64,000 nucleotides of DNA from Rhodoferax sp. OV413 (GCA_945861785.1 CAMAWD010000018.1:1-64000); one strand, 5' to 3'. Positions 32,538 to 41,746 are shown, counted from the stretch's first letter. Notes: generated by a model from the letters alone, not told the origin. Numbers and translations: made by a program.

Positions 32538-33704
32538 ATGAACTTCGATTTGACAGAAGACCAGAAAGCGATTCGCAGTGCCGTTGGCGCCGTATGCGCG
32601 GATTTCAATGATGACTACTGGCTCAGGAAGGACCGCGAAGGTGGTTTCCCGGAGGATTTCTACGCGGCCATGGCCAATGCCGGTTGGCTTGGCATCGCCA
32701 TGCCGTCGGAGTACGGTGGCTCCGGCCTGGGCATCTCCGAGGCGGCCATCATGATGGAGGCGGTGTCCGGCTCGGGTGCCGGACTGTCGGGCGCGTCGGC
32801 GATACACATGAACGTGTTCGGCCTGCATCCGGTGGTAGTGCATGGCAACGAGGAACAAAAGCGCCGTTGGCTGCCCCCGATCATCAACGGCCAGAACAAG
32901 GCCTGCTTTGGCGTCACGGAGCCCAATACCGGGCTCAACACGCTCGCCTTGAAAACCATGGCTGTGCGGCAGGGCGACAAGTACGTGGTCCATGGCCAGA
33001 AGGTCTGGATCTCGACCGCGCAGGTGGCGCACAAGATCCTGCTGCTGGCGCGCACAACTCCGTTGGAAGACGTCAAGTCCAAGGCGCAGGGCTTGAGCCT
33101 TTTCTACACTGACCTGGACCGCAGCAAGATCGAGGTGCGCGAGATCGAAAAGCTCGGCCGCAAGGCGGTGGATTCGAACCAGCTGTTCATTGACGGCCTG
33201 GAGATCCCGGTAGAAGACCGCATCGGTGAGGAGGGCCGCGGCTTCGAGTACATCCTGCACGGGCTCAACCCCGAGCGCGTGCTGCTCGCCGCCGAGGCTA
33301 CCGGTCTGGGTCGCGTGGCGCTGCAGCGCGCCGCCAAATATGCCGGCGAACGCATTGTGTTCGACCGGCCGATAGGCAAGAACCAGGGCATCCAGCATCC
33401 GCTGGCCGAGCGTTGGGTCGATCTGGAGGCGGGCACCTTGTTGTACCAGCGCGCGGCCTGGCTGTATGACCAGGGCCGGTCCTGCGGTGCGGAGGCCAAC
33501 GCGGCCAAGTTCTTCTGTGCAGAAGCAGGATTCCGGGCCTGCGAGACAGCGGTGCTCACCCACGGGGGCATGGGCTACGCCAAGGAATACCATGTTGAGC
33601 GCTACTTTCGCGAAGCCATGTTGCCGCGCATCGCGCCGATCTCGCCACAGCTGATCCTGAGTTTCATCGCAGAGAAGGTACTGGGCCTGCCCAAGTCCTA
33701 CTGA
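32538..33704 (+). CDS. Acyl-CoA dehydrogenase
   Basis: This 388-residue flavoprotein is complete. It has the N-terminal helical domain (MPSEYGGSGLG), the central domain with CFGVTEPNTGLNT (FAD/substrate site) and Trp-Ile-Ser, and a C-terminal domain with the THGGMGYA motif. It forms the 2,3-double bond of an acyl-CoA and passes electrons to ETF. It starts a separate transcription unit downstream of repeat copy B and converges on a Bug receptor gene. Confidence 0.92.
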   Translation: MNFDLTEDQKAIRSAVGAVCADFNDDYWLRKDREGGFPEDFYAAMANAGWLGIAMPSEYGGSGLGISEAAIMMEAVSGSGAGLSGASAIHMNVFGLHPVVVHGNEEQKRRWLPPIINGQNKACFGVTEPNTGLNTLALKTMAVRQGDKYVVHGQKVWISTAQVAHKILLLARTTPLEDVKSKAQGLSLFYTDLDRSKIEVREIEKLGRKAVDSNQLFIDGLEIPVEDRIGEEGRGFEYILHGLNPERVLLAAEATGLGRVALQRAAKYAGERIVFDRPIGKNQGIQHPLAERWVDLEAGTLLYQRAAWLYDQGRSCGAEANAAKFFCAEAGFRACETAVLTHGGMGYAKEYHVERYFREAMLPRIAPISPQLILSFIAEKVLGLPKSY

Positions 33705-33763
33705 CTCCGGGTTGGCCGTACCGGCACCTGTGGACGAACACGATGGCCCAACATCTTCTTGAG

Positions 33764-33782
33764 CCCCGCCGCGCGTGCGGGG
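33764..33782. terminator. Stem-loop between convergent genes
   Basis: CCCCGC and GCGGGG form a six-pair stem around CGCGCGT, midway between the convergent dehydrogenase and Bug receptor stops. There is no T-run, so intrinsic termination is only a possibility. Confidence 0.35.
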
Positions 33783-33794
33783 TGATCTGCCGCC

Positions 33795-34805
33795 CTAATC
33801 CAGCCGGATGTCGAACTTGCGGATGATCGGCTCGCTGCGGGCGCGTTCGTCATTGGTGAATCGGGTCACTTCGGCGACCGTGCGCGGCTCTTGAACCACC
33901 AGGCCCAGGGCGTTGAACTGGGTGCGGAATGCCTCCTGCTTCATCACCTTGTCGATCGACGCGCGCAGGCGGTCCACGATGGCCTCTGGCGTCGATTTAT
34001 GGACGGCGACGCCATACCAGGTGGCACCCACCACATCGGGGAATCCGGCCTCCGCCGTGGTGGGTACATCGGGCAGGGCCTTCAGGCGCTCCCGGGTCGT
34101 GACCGCCAGCGCACGCAGCTTGCCGGCCTGGATCTGGGGCGTGGCTTGTGCGGCGACCGTGATGAACAGGTCGACCTCGCCGGTCAATACCGACATCAGC
34201 GCCTCACCCGACTTGCCTGCGTACATGATCTCCTGCAGGTCGAAGCCGCCGGCGGTCTTGAACAACTCGGTCGCCAGGTGCAGCGTGTTGCCGCGACCAA
34301 CCGATGCATAGTTTAAATTCTGCTTGACCGTCTTGGCGTAGGCCGCAAATTCCTTCATGTTCTTGGCCGGTGTCTTGTTGCTTACCGCCACCACCAGCGG
34401 CGCCTCGGCCACCACGGCGATGACACGCAGGTCGTTGGCCGCATAGGGCATCTTCTTGTATAGCAGCGGGTTGAGCACGAGCGCATTGGTGGCGATCAGC
34501 AGCGTATAACCGTTGGGCGGCGCATTGGCCACCACGGCCGCACCGATCATGGTGCCGGCGCCGGGCTTGTTCTCGACAACCACCGATTGGGCGAGGTCCA
34601 GCGCCATTCCCTCGGCCAGTGCGCGTCCCACCGGGTCGGCAATGCCGCCTGGCGCGTAGGGCGATATCAGTTTGATCGGCTGGTCCGGGTAGTCCGCTGC
34701 CGCGGCCTGGATCGGCAGGCCACTCAGGCCCGTGGCCAGGGCCAGGGCGGCGCCGAGTCGGGCGACCAGGGTGCGGCGGGTCGATCGGAAATGTGGATTG
34801 CGCAA
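33795..34805 (-). CDS. Tripartite tricarboxylate transporter receptor (Bug/TctC family)
   Basis: This 336-residue receptor has the Bug motifs DYPDQPIKLISPYAPGG, Asn-Lys-Pro-Gly-Ala-Gly and Pro-Asn-Gly-Tyr-Thr-Leu, with a signal peptide rich in Ala and Leu before them. I choose TTG 34805 as start because AGGAGA precedes it at proper spacing and it gives a normal basic signal N-region; no ATG fits. The gene lies 56 bases after the ligase on the same strand, so receptor and ligase probably share a transcript and a substrate. Confidence 0.9.
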   Translation of the reverse strand: MRNPHFRSTRRTLVARLGAALALATGLSGLPIQAAAADYPDQPIKLISPYAPGGIADPVGRALAEGMALDLAQSVVVENKPGAGTMIGAAVVANAPPNGYTLLIATNALVLNPLLYKKMPYAANDLRVIAVVAEAPLVVAVSNKTPAKNMKEFAAYAKTVKQNLNYASVGRGNTLHLATELFKTAGGFDLQEIMYAGKSGEALMSVLTGEVDLFITVAAQATPQIQAGKLRALAVTTRERLKALPDVPTTAEAGFPDVVGATWYGVAVHKSTPEAIVDRLRASIDKVMKQEAFRTQFNALGLVVQEPRTVAEVTRFTNDERARSEPIIRKFDIRLD

Positions 34806-34861
34806 GGGGGGTCTCCTGTGGGTTGTGTTGAAAAAAGTGGCGTGAACTGCCTGCCAATTCG

Positions 34862-36403
34862 TCAGGCTGGCTCTTGGGGGACGGCGGGGGTGTTCACCAA
34901 TTTGCGCAGTTCGCGGCGCAGCATCTTGCCAGCGGCCGAGCGCGGAAGCTCCTGCATCACCACGTAACGGACTGGTCGCTTGATCGTCCCCAGGCGCTTT
35001 TCGCAATGGGTGCGCACGAGTGATTCGAGCAGCGCCGGGTCGGCGCCCTGTATGCCAGCTATGAAGGCCACCGGCCGCTCACCGAATTCGTCGTCGCTGA
35101 CACCGACCACGCCGACATCCGCGACTTCGGGCAGTTCGATGATGGCCGCCTCGATCTCCTGCGGATAGACGTTGACGCCGCCGGAAATGATCATGTCGTC
35201 CATGCGATCGGTCAGGTACATGAAGCCTTCTGCATCGATGTAGCCGATGTCTCCCAGTGTCTGATAACCCTGCGGGCTGGTGCGTCCCGCCGTCTTTGCC
35301 GGGTCGCCGAAATACTGGAAGTGCGTCAGGCCCGAGAAATAGATGCGGCCCGCCTGACCAGCGGGCAGTTCATTCCAGCCGTCGTCCAGGATGTGGGGCA
35401 CACCGCGCCTGGCCTTCCCGACCGAACCGGGATGGGCGAGCCATTCCTGCGAGTTGATGACGGTCATCCCCACGCTCTCGGAGCCGGCGTAATACTCCAT
35501 CATGATCGGCCCCCACCAGTCGATCATGGCCTGTTTGACCGGCACCGGGCAGGGCGCCGCCGCATGGAAGGCCAGTCGGTGCCGGGGCGCGTGGTAGCCC
35601 TTGCGCACCTCGTCGGGCAGGCGCAAGAGGCGCTGCAGCATGGTCGGGACCCACTGCGAATGGGTCACCCGCTGCCCCATGATGGTCCCCAGCGCCGCTT
35701 CGGCGTCAAACTTCTGCAGGCAGATGGCGCTGCCACCCGACGAGGTCACCGCCAGCACGGCGCGCAGCGATGCAGCGTGGTACAGCGGCCCGGTCAGCAG
35801 GTACCGGGACTCTGCGTCGAGCTGAAAGATGGAGATCAGGTCGGCGGCAAAGGCCGGTGGCCCCGCATAATCAGCCGCCGGAAGCGGACGCCACACACCC
35901 TTGGGGAAGCCGGTGGTTCCCGAGGTGTAGAGCATGAGTGCGCCGGCGCACTCGCTGTCGCTCGGGCCCCCGGATTGCGCCTGCATGGCCGGCTCGACAC
36001 GGGTGTAGCCGGGTACCGTACCGCCGTAGGAAAGCCACTGGACAGCGCCCCCGACGAGGCCGGGCAACTCGGTCAGGCTGGCCTTCGCGGGTCCCTGCGC
36101 GATCACCAGCCGGGCCTGGCAATTGCCGAGGATATAGGCAGCGTCTGGCGTGGACAGGGCGGTGGAAACCGGCGTGAAATAAAGACCGCGGCGGTACGCG
36201 GCCCAGGCCACGATGATCAAAAACGGATCATTGGGCAGCAGTGCGGCGACGTGTTCCCCCCGCGCCAGCCCGTAACTGTCGAAGACCCGTGCCAGCCGGT
36301 TGGCCTGGAGCTCGAGTTCCTGGTAACTGAGTTCTTGCCCGCCCACTGCTACAGCGATGCGTTCGGGATGTACCGACGCCCAGGACCGAAGACCGAGTTG
36401 CAT
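34862..36403 (-). CDS. AMP-forming acyl-CoA ligase
   Basis: This 513-residue ligase has the P-loop LYTSGTTGFPKG, the hinge MDDMIISGGVNVYPQE and the C-terminal PRSAAGKMLRR lysine motif. A distinctive AAPCPVPVKQAMIDWWGP segment replaces the commoner core and is shared with the ligase at 56776-58347, so these two form a subgroup. It is divergent from the SDR at 36485, with a GTAG/ATAT palindrome between them. The acyl specificity is not evident; branched or cyclic acids fit the context. Confidence 0.9.
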   Translation of the reverse strand: MQLGLRSWASVHPERIAVAVGGQELSYQELELQANRLARVFDSYGLARGEHVAALLPNDPFLIIVAWAAYRRGLYFTPVSTALSTPDAAYILGNCQARLVIAQGPAKASLTELPGLVGGAVQWLSYGGTVPGYTRVEPAMQAQSGGPSDSECAGALMLYTSGTTGFPKGVWRPLPAADYAGPPAFAADLISIFQLDAESRYLLTGPLYHAASLRAVLAVTSSGGSAICLQKFDAEAALGTIMGQRVTHSQWVPTMLQRLLRLPDEVRKGYHAPRHRLAFHAAAPCPVPVKQAMIDWWGPIMMEYYAGSESVGMTVINSQEWLAHPGSVGKARRGVPHILDDGWNELPAGQAGRIYFSGLTHFQYFGDPAKTAGRTSPQGYQTLGDIGYIDAEGFMYLTDRMDDMIISGGVNVYPQEIEAAIIELPEVADVGVVGVSDDEFGERPVAFIAGIQGADPALLESLVRTHCEKRLGTIKRPVRYVVMQELPRSAAGKMLRRELRKLVNTPAVPQEPA

Positions 36404-36438
36404 GTTGTCTCACTCATTTTTGGCAACCACCAAGTACC

Positions 36439-36452
36439 ATATTGGATGCTAC
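36439..36452. promoter_or_regulatory. GTAT-N6-ATAY-type palindrome (one mismatch)
   Basis: ATATTGGATGCTAC reads on the minus strand as GTAG-N6-ATAT. It lies in the 81-base divergent gap between the ligase and SDR genes, about 35 bases from each start. Confidence 0.45.
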
Positions 36453-36484
36453 CATACGAAATGTTTGCGAAAGAGGAGTTGGCG

Positions 36485-37387
36485 ATGACGAAACTGTGTG
36501 AAGGCCGTGTGGCCATTGTGACTGGTGCCGGACGTGGCCTGGGGCGCGCGCACGCGCTGATGCTGGCGCGCCACGGCGCCAAGGTGGTGGTCAACGACAT
36601 GGGCTCGAGCGCGGCAGGTATCGGGGAAGACCAGACGCCGGCCGAAGAGGTGGTGCAGGCGATCCGTGATCTCGGCGGCGAGGCGGTGGTGGACACGGCC
36701 GACGTGTCGAGCTGGGCGGGTGCGCAGGCGATGGTGGCGCGTGCGGTGGAAAGCTTTGGCGGCCTGGACATCCTGGTGAACAATGCCGGCATACTGCGTG
36801 ACCGCATGATGATCAACATGACCGAGGAGGAATGGGACTCGGTGATCCGTGTGCACCTCAAGGGCACCTTCGCGCCGACGCACCACGCGGGCAACTACTG
36901 GCGCGCGCAGCACAAGGCGGGCAAGCCGGTGGACGCGCGGGTGATCAATACAAGCTCGCACTCGGGGCTGTTCTGCAACATCGGGCAGGCCAACTACGCG
37001 GCGGCCAAGGCGGGAATCGCGAGTTTTTCGATCGTGGCAGCGCGCGAACTGGAGCGTTATGGGGTGACGGTGAACGCGATCGCGCCGCGGGCGACCACAC
37101 GCATGACGGAAGGGCTGCGGGAGTGGACACCCGAACAACTGGAGCGCCGGGACCCGGAGTGGATCGCGGCACTGGTGACGTGGCTGGCGAGCAGCGAGGC
37201 GCGCGGGGTGAGCGGCAAGGTGTTCGAGGCCTGGGGCTATGGGTATGCGGTGGCCGAGAGCTGGCAGCACGGGGCGATCACGCCGGCGAGCAAGGATCCT
37301 GCGACGCTGGGCAAGTCGATCGCCGAGATCATCCGCTTCTCGCGCAAGAACGCGGGCATCGACCGCGATACCTGGCTCGACGTCTAG
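36485..37387 (+). CDS. Short-chain dehydrogenase, multifunctional-protein-2 type
   Basis: This 300-residue SDR resembles the hydroxyacyl-CoA dehydrogenase domain of peroxisomal MFP-2/17-beta-HSD4: TGAGRGLGRAHAL cofactor motif, NNAGILRDRM, Ser in INTSSHSG and the catalytic NYAAAKAG. It should oxidise (R)-3-hydroxyacyl-CoA with NAD. AGAGGAG precedes ATG 36485. A longer upstream open frame is only antisense of the ligase. It leads an operon with the two deletion remnants and the Bug receptor downstream. Confidence 0.9.
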   Translation: MTKLCEGRVAIVTGAGRGLGRAHALMLARHGAKVVVNDMGSSAAGIGEDQTPAEEVVQAIRDLGGEAVVDTADVSSWAGAQAMVARAVESFGGLDILVNNAGILRDRMMINMTEEEWDSVIRVHLKGTFAPTHHAGNYWRAQHKAGKPVDARVINTSSHSGLFCNIGQANYAAAKAGIASFSIVAARELERYGVTVNAIAPRATTRMTEGLREWTPEQLERRDPEWIAALVTWLASSEARGVSGKVFEAWGYGYAVAESWQHGAITPASKDPATLGKSIAEIIRFSRKNAGIDRDTWLDV

Positions 37388-37433
37388 TTTTTCCCTGGTG
37401 GCAAAGTCCACCGTTTGAATGGAAGGGAGTGCG

Positions 37434-37982
37434 ATGGCGGTTGAACTCGGGTTTTTGCCCGGCGCGGTCATCGTGACTGGTGGCAGTGGTGGCATTGGTG
37501 CTGCTATTTGCAAAGGTTTTGCAGCCGCAGGACTGCCGGTGGTTTTCTCGTGCCACAGCAACCCGGACAAGGCGCATGCATTCAAGCGCGAAATCGACGC
37601 CGCCGGTGGGCAGCGCGACTTCATGCAGGTCGACCTGTCGGCACCCGACGAGGTCGAACGCGTGCCAGTGAAGGACATCATGCCGGCGGCGCCCAAGGCG
37701 GCAATTGAGATGCGCATCCGCGGCGTGGCCAAGGAGTCCGGTCGCCTGGGTATCGGGGCCAACTGCGTCGGACCCGGCTGGATCAACGCCGGGCGGGGTA
37801 AGAAAGGGATCGAGGAGAAGCTCGACGACAAGCAACGCCAGGCGATCCTGCGTCAGATGATTCCCCTGCAGCGTTTTGGCGAGGCGGAGGACATTGCGCA
37901 GGCGGCGCTTTTCCTGTGCTCACGCCAGGCCAACTACATCACCGGCCAGAGCCTCGCGGTCGATCGTGGCATGCAACTATGA
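37434..37982 (+). pseudogene. Short-chain dehydrogenase with in-frame internal deletion
   Basis: The frame has a strong ribosome site (GGAAGGGAG), an intact N-terminus with TGGSGGIGAAI, and an intact C-terminus (IPLQRFGEAEDIAQAALFLCS and the Gly-Gln-Ser-Leu-Ala-Val-Asp end). After Asp-Leu-Ser-Ala-Pro-Asp-Glu-Val-Glu it jumps to Pro-Val-Lys-Asp-Ile-Met-Pro. The strand with the NNAG motif and the following helices, roughly 70 residues, are missing. The product is 182 residues instead of about 250. The open frame is kept, but the cofactor fold cannot be complete. Confidence 0.7.
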
Positions 37983-37992
37983 GGAACCGTCC

Positions 37993-38175
37993 ATGACCGA
38001 ACCCGTCGTCATCGTCACCGAACGTGAAAGCATTCTCGAAGTGGTCCTGAACCGCCCGGAAAAATACAACGCCCTCAATGTCGAGCGCCTCGCCGTGAGC
38101 AGCTTGGTGTTCGGCGAGGAGTTCAAGACCGAGGTCGCGGCCACGCGTGCGCGGCTCGCCAAGCGCAAGAGTTAA
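37993..38175 (+). pseudogene. Crotonase reduced to its two ends
   Basis: A 60-codon frame with its own AGGA ribosome site starts like a crotonase: Glu-Ser-Ile-Leu-Glu-Val-Val-Leu-Asn-Arg-Pro-Glu-Lys-Tyr-Asn-Ala-Leu. It then switches after about 31 residues to a typical crotonase tail (Phe-Gly-Glu-Glu-Phe-Lys-Thr and a basic end). Roughly 190 codons are missing without loss of frame. It lies ten bases after the shortened SDR, so two adjacent genes show the same type of damage. Confidence 0.6.
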
Positions 38176-38195
38176 TCATTCAACCAGGAGACGAC

Positions 38196-39185
38196 ATGAA
38201 GCTGTTCCAACTGTTCAAATATGTGGTGCCAGCAGTGCTGGCGATTGCAAGTGTTTCGGGCTCGGCCCAGGACGCCGCTGCCTATCCCAACAAGCCGGTG
38301 AAATTCATCGTTCCGGCTGCGGCCGGCGGGCCGACCGATGTGGTGGCGCGTCTGGTCGCCGAGAAGCTCACGGTCTCCCTGGGCCAGCCGGTGCTGGTGG
38401 AGAACCGCCCAGGTGCCTCGCTCACGCTGGGCACCAGCGCCGTCGCCAAGTCGGCGCCCGATGGCTACACGATGCTGTTCACCACCAGCACACCCATCGT
38501 GATGGTGCCATTCACGCTCAAGAACGTGCCCTACGACGTCCAAAGGGATTTCACCACGGTGTCGCACGTGGGCAGCACGCCACTGGTGCTGTATGTCAAT
38601 GCGAGCTCGTCAGTCACCAACCTGAAGCAGTTGCTCGACGAGGTGAAGGCCAAGCCAACGACCGCCAGCTACGGCTCCTACGGCAATGGATCGAGCGCCC
38701 ACGTGCTGGGCGAAATGCTGATCCGGCAAACCGGTGTGAAGATGGTCCATGTGCCCTACAAGGGAGTGGCGCCGGAGCTGCAGGACCTGATTGGTGGTCA
38801 GATCATGATGGCCGTGGCGGACATCGGCAGTGCCGGACCGCTGGTCAAGGCGGGGCGCATCCGTCCCGTGGCAGTGACTGGAACGCGCCGTTCGCCGGTG
38901 TTGCCCGAGGTGGGCACCTTTGCCGAGCAGGGTATCAGCGCAATGGAGCCGTTCTCTCCATGGTGGGGCCTGTTCGCTCCGCAGCAGACGCCTTCGGCCA
39001 TCGTCGAGCGGGTGTCGGGCGAAATCGCCAAGCTGGTCCGCACGCCTGAGTTCAACGCCAAGCTGTTGGGCTTTGGCATCGACCCCACCGGCACCACGCC
39101 GGCGCAGAGCAACGAACTGACGCGTGGCGACATGGCCAAGTGGCAGGCGATCATCCGCGACTTGTCGCACATCACGTTCGAGTGA
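38196..39185 (+). CDS. Tripartite tricarboxylate transporter receptor (Bug/TctC family)
   Basis: This 329-residue receptor has a signal peptide ending Gly-Ser-Ala-Gln and the Bug motifs YPNKPVKFIVPAAAGGPTD, Asn-Arg-Pro-Gly-Ala and Ala-Pro-Asp-Gly-Tyr-Thr-Met. AGGAGACGAC gives a strong ribosome site. It follows the two deletion remnants at 20 bases and precedes the quinone reductase by 25, so it lies in one operon. No TctA/TctB permease is nearby. Confidence 0.92.
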   Translation: MKLFQLFKYVVPAVLAIASVSGSAQDAAAYPNKPVKFIVPAAAGGPTDVVARLVAEKLTVSLGQPVLVENRPGASLTLGTSAVAKSAPDGYTMLFTTSTPIVMVPFTLKNVPYDVQRDFTTVSHVGSTPLVLYVNASSSVTNLKQLLDEVKAKPTTASYGSYGNGSSAHVLGEMLIRQTGVKMVHVPYKGVAPELQDLIGGQIMMAVADIGSAGPLVKAGRIRPVAVTGTRRSPVLPEVGTFAEQGISAMEPFSPWWGLFAPQQTPSAIVERVSGEIAKLVRTPEFNAKLLGFGIDPTGTTPAQSNELTRGDMAKWQAIIRDLSHITFE

Positions 39186-39210
39186 CGCGCGGCACCATGG
39201 AGTCGCCGCC

Positions 39211-40227
39211 GTGAAGGGGATTCTTTGCGACCATTGGGGCCACTACAGCGAACTGGCAGTGGCCGAGTTGCCAGTGCCACTCCTGGGTCCAGGGCAGGTT
39301 CGCATCGCCGTGCATTACGCTACCGTCGGCTTCGGCCAGACCCTGATCGTGGCGGGCACCTACCAGCGCAAGCCGCCACTGCCTTTTGTCCCCGGCACGG
39401 AGGTCAGTGGCATCGTGACCGCCGTCGCCGACGATGTATCCGGGTTTCAGCCGGGTGACCGGGTTGTGGCCGCGCTGGATTGGGGGGGTTATGCGCAACA
39501 GGCGGTGGCATCTGCCTGCACCACCTGGCACGTTCCTGCGGGAGTTGACCTGGCCATCGCAGCCGGCGTGGCGCTCGGTTACGGAACGGCCTACGCTGCA
39601 CTGCACTGGCGTGCCCGCATCCAGCCCGGTGACAGCCTTCTTGTGCTGGGTGCTGCCGGCGGTGTCGGACTGCCTGCCGTACAACTGGGTCGCCTGGCCG
39701 GTGCCCATGTCATTGCCGTGGCGGGTTCCCAGGAGCGGGTCGACACCGCCATACGGTACGGCGCACACGAGGGCCTGGTCCATGGCGGCGACGCGCTGGG
39801 CAAGCGCGTGCTCGCGCTCCGGGGCGGTCGCGGCGTCGACATCGTCTTCGATCCGGTCGGCGGACCCTTGTTCGGTGAAGCATTGCGCTGCATAGCACCC
39901 GAGGGCCGCATCCTGCTGATCGGGTTTGCGAGCGGTGAGGTGCCGGCGATTCCCGCCAACCACCTGCTGGTCAAGAACGCCGAAGTCATCGGTTTCTACT
40001 ATGGTCTGTATATCGGGTGGGGGCTTACCGACCAGCGCAAGTTTTACGAGCATCGGGTGCGCACCATGGTGAACCGTCTGTTCGAGCATGTTGCGCGCGG
40101 GGAGTTGGCGCCGGTGGCTTCTGTGCGTTACCCGATGGCGCGTTTCGTCGAGGCTTTCGATGCGGTGGTCCAGCGGCGTTCGATCGGGCGCGCAATTCTG
40201 CAGATCAGCGACGAGGCCATGGCGTGA
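39211..40227 (+). CDS. Quinone-oxidoreductase-like MDR protein
   Basis: This 338-residue zinc-free medium-chain reductase has the QOR hallmarks: VPGTEVSGIVTAV, then GAAGGVGLPAVQLGRLAGA for NADPH, and the conserved FDPVGGPLF loop. It would reduce a quinone or an enoyl thioester. GTG 39211 is chosen for the GGAG eight bases upstream and the family-like Val-Lys-Gly-Ile-Leu-Cys start. Its stop overlaps the GTG of the next gene (GTGA). Confidence 0.87.
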   Translation: MKGILCDHWGHYSELAVAELPVPLLGPGQVRIAVHYATVGFGQTLIVAGTYQRKPPLPFVPGTEVSGIVTAVADDVSGFQPGDRVVAALDWGGYAQQAVASACTTWHVPAGVDLAIAAGVALGYGTAYAALHWRARIQPGDSLLVLGAAGGVGLPAVQLGRLAGAHVIAVAGSQERVDTAIRYGAHEGLVHGGDALGKRVLALRGGRGVDIVFDPVGGPLFGEALRCIAPEGRILLIGFASGEVPAIPANHLLVKNAEVIGFYYGLYIGWGLTDQRKFYEHRVRTMVNRLFEHVARGELAPVASVRYPMARFVEAFDAVVQRRSIGRAILQISDEAMA

Positions 40228-41405
40228 GCAAAGCGTTGCCACAAGACGCCGGTTTGCTGGCGGGCATCCGCGTACTTGACCTGAGCCAGGGCATTGCCGG
40301 TCCGTGTTGCGGTGCGATCCTTTGCGCGCAGGGCGCCGACGTGGTCAAGGTCGAGCCCCCTACGGGCGACTGGGCACGCGGCATGGGGAAGCAAAAGGAG
40401 GGTTTCACTCCCGTGGTGGTGGCCTACAACGCCGGCAAGCGCGGGCTGTGTGTGGACGCGCGCCTGCCACAGGGGCGCGAAGCCCTGGTGCGCATTGCGG
40501 CGCAGGTCGACGTGGTCGTGCAGAACTTCCGACCCGGCGTGGTCGAACGCCTGGGGCTGGCTTACTCCGACTGCGCGCGACTCAACCCGCGCTTGGTTTA
40601 CCTGTCGATCTCCGGATATGGCGCCAGCGGCCCCATGGCTGCCCTGCCCGCCACCGACGGCAATATGCAGGCGCACACCGGCATCATGGCGCGCAATCGC
40701 GATGGCGCTGGCGTGCCCCGACGCGTCGGCATCTTCCTGGCCGACGTTGCCGCTGCGCAACACGGCGCGCAGTTGGTCAGCGCAGCGCTGTACCGGCGCG
40801 CGCTGGATGGGCGCGGCCGACATCTGCAGATCAGCCTGTTGGAGGCTTGCGCCCAACTGCAGGCCAGCAACATCCTGGAGACCGCCTGGGGCGCCCCCGC
40901 GGGTGGCCCGCCCAGTGCGCCTGCCGGCGTGTTCGCCACCAGCGACGGTTATCTGATGCTGACCACGTTGAACAACGCCATGTTCGAGCGGCTGTGCCAT
41001 GCACTGGGCCGGCCCGGGTGGATCACGGATGCACGCTTTGCGTCGAACTCGAAGCGATTGGCATGCCAGGATGTGCTGCATCACCTCGTCGCTGAGCGAT
41101 TGCGCGAGCAGACCACCCAGGCATGGTGTGTGGTGCTGGCTGTTGGCGACGTCCTGCATTCGGCGGTGGCATCCTACGAAGACCTGATTGCCGACGCGCA
41201 GACGCGGCACGCGCAGATCTTCCAGACAGTGCACCAACCCGGCATCGGGGACTTGCCGCTGGCGAGAGTCCCGGGCTGCGCGCCGGCGCCGGTATTGCCG
41301 GCTCCCCGGATCGGGCAGCAGTCCGTGCGGGTGCTGTCGGACTATGGATTTGCCCAGCTTGACATTGCACAGCTGGTCGCCTGCGGGGCCGTCATCCCAG
41401 GATGA
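40224..41405 (+). CDS. CaiB/BaiF (family III) CoA-transferase
   Basis: This 393-residue protein has the family III fold signatures: VLDLSQGIAGPCCGAILCAQGADVVKVEPP at the N-terminus, NFRPGVVERLGL, and the catalytic aspartate region (Val-Gly-Ile-Phe-Leu-Ala-Asp-Val-Ala-Ala). It moves CoA between acids, giving an ATP-free way to activate the substrate. It lacks the His/Asp racemase pair seen in the gene at 5623-6771. GTG 40224 overlaps the previous stop, so the two genes are coupled. Confidence 0.9.
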   Translation: MSKALPQDAGLLAGIRVLDLSQGIAGPCCGAILCAQGADVVKVEPPTGDWARGMGKQKEGFTPVVVAYNAGKRGLCVDARLPQGREALVRIAAQVDVVVQNFRPGVVERLGLAYSDCARLNPRLVYLSISGYGASGPMAALPATDGNMQAHTGIMARNRDGAGVPRRVGIFLADVAAAQHGAQLVSAALYRRALDGRGRHLQISLLEACAQLQASNILETAWGAPAGGPPSAPAGVFATSDGYLMLTTLNNAMFERLCHALGRPGWITDARFASNSKRLACQDVLHHLVAERLREQTTQAWCVVLAVGDVLHSAVASYEDLIADAQTRHAQIFQTVHQPGIGDLPLARVPGCAPAPVLPAPRIGQQSVRVLSDYGFAQLDIAQLVACGAVIPG

Positions 41406-41574
41406 GGTCGCCCAGCCAGGCGGACATCTCTCGCAATCTTGCTTGAACTTTGATTTGCAGCTTGGACGAATCCGTGGGAAGAACATTGGCCATAGGCGCC
41501 AAACGGGTTTGTCCATCCGCGTGCAGCGCAGCGACCTTGTTGATGCGCAAGTGTTTCGGGATTGGGTTTGAGCC

Positions 41575-41605
41575 GCCAAGCAGCACCTTGGCAGTGCTGC
41601 TTGGC
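41575..41605. terminator. 12-bp perfect stem-loop
   Basis: GCCAAGCAGCAC pairs with GTGCTGCTTGGC around a seven-base loop, 170 bases after the CoA-transferase stop. No T-run follows on either side, so it may act in RNA folding or be a mobile-element scar rather than an intrinsic terminator. Confidence 0.45.
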
Positions 41606-41723
41606 GAACCGGGTCGGTGCCTATTGCACTGGCTGTTGCTCACCGGGCTCGAACAGCTTTTAAAACCCGCCGGCCGTGGCATTTGCGCTATGCCAATAGG
41701 TGAGTTTCGCCATGCTATTTTGA

Positions 41724-41746
41724 CGAGCCGATGAATTGTCGGCTCG
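41724..41746. terminator. 8-bp perfect stem-loop
   Basis: CGAGCCGA pairs with TCGGCTCG around TGAATTG. It lies 119 bases beyond the first hairpin; TTTTG precedes it on the left, which would suit a leftward transcript. Confidence 0.35.

Noticed and set aside
35321-36484. A 388-codon upstream extension of the SDR frame at 36485
   Set aside because: It is the antisense of the intact ligase at 34862-36403, and a clear ribosome site marks the SDR start at 36485.
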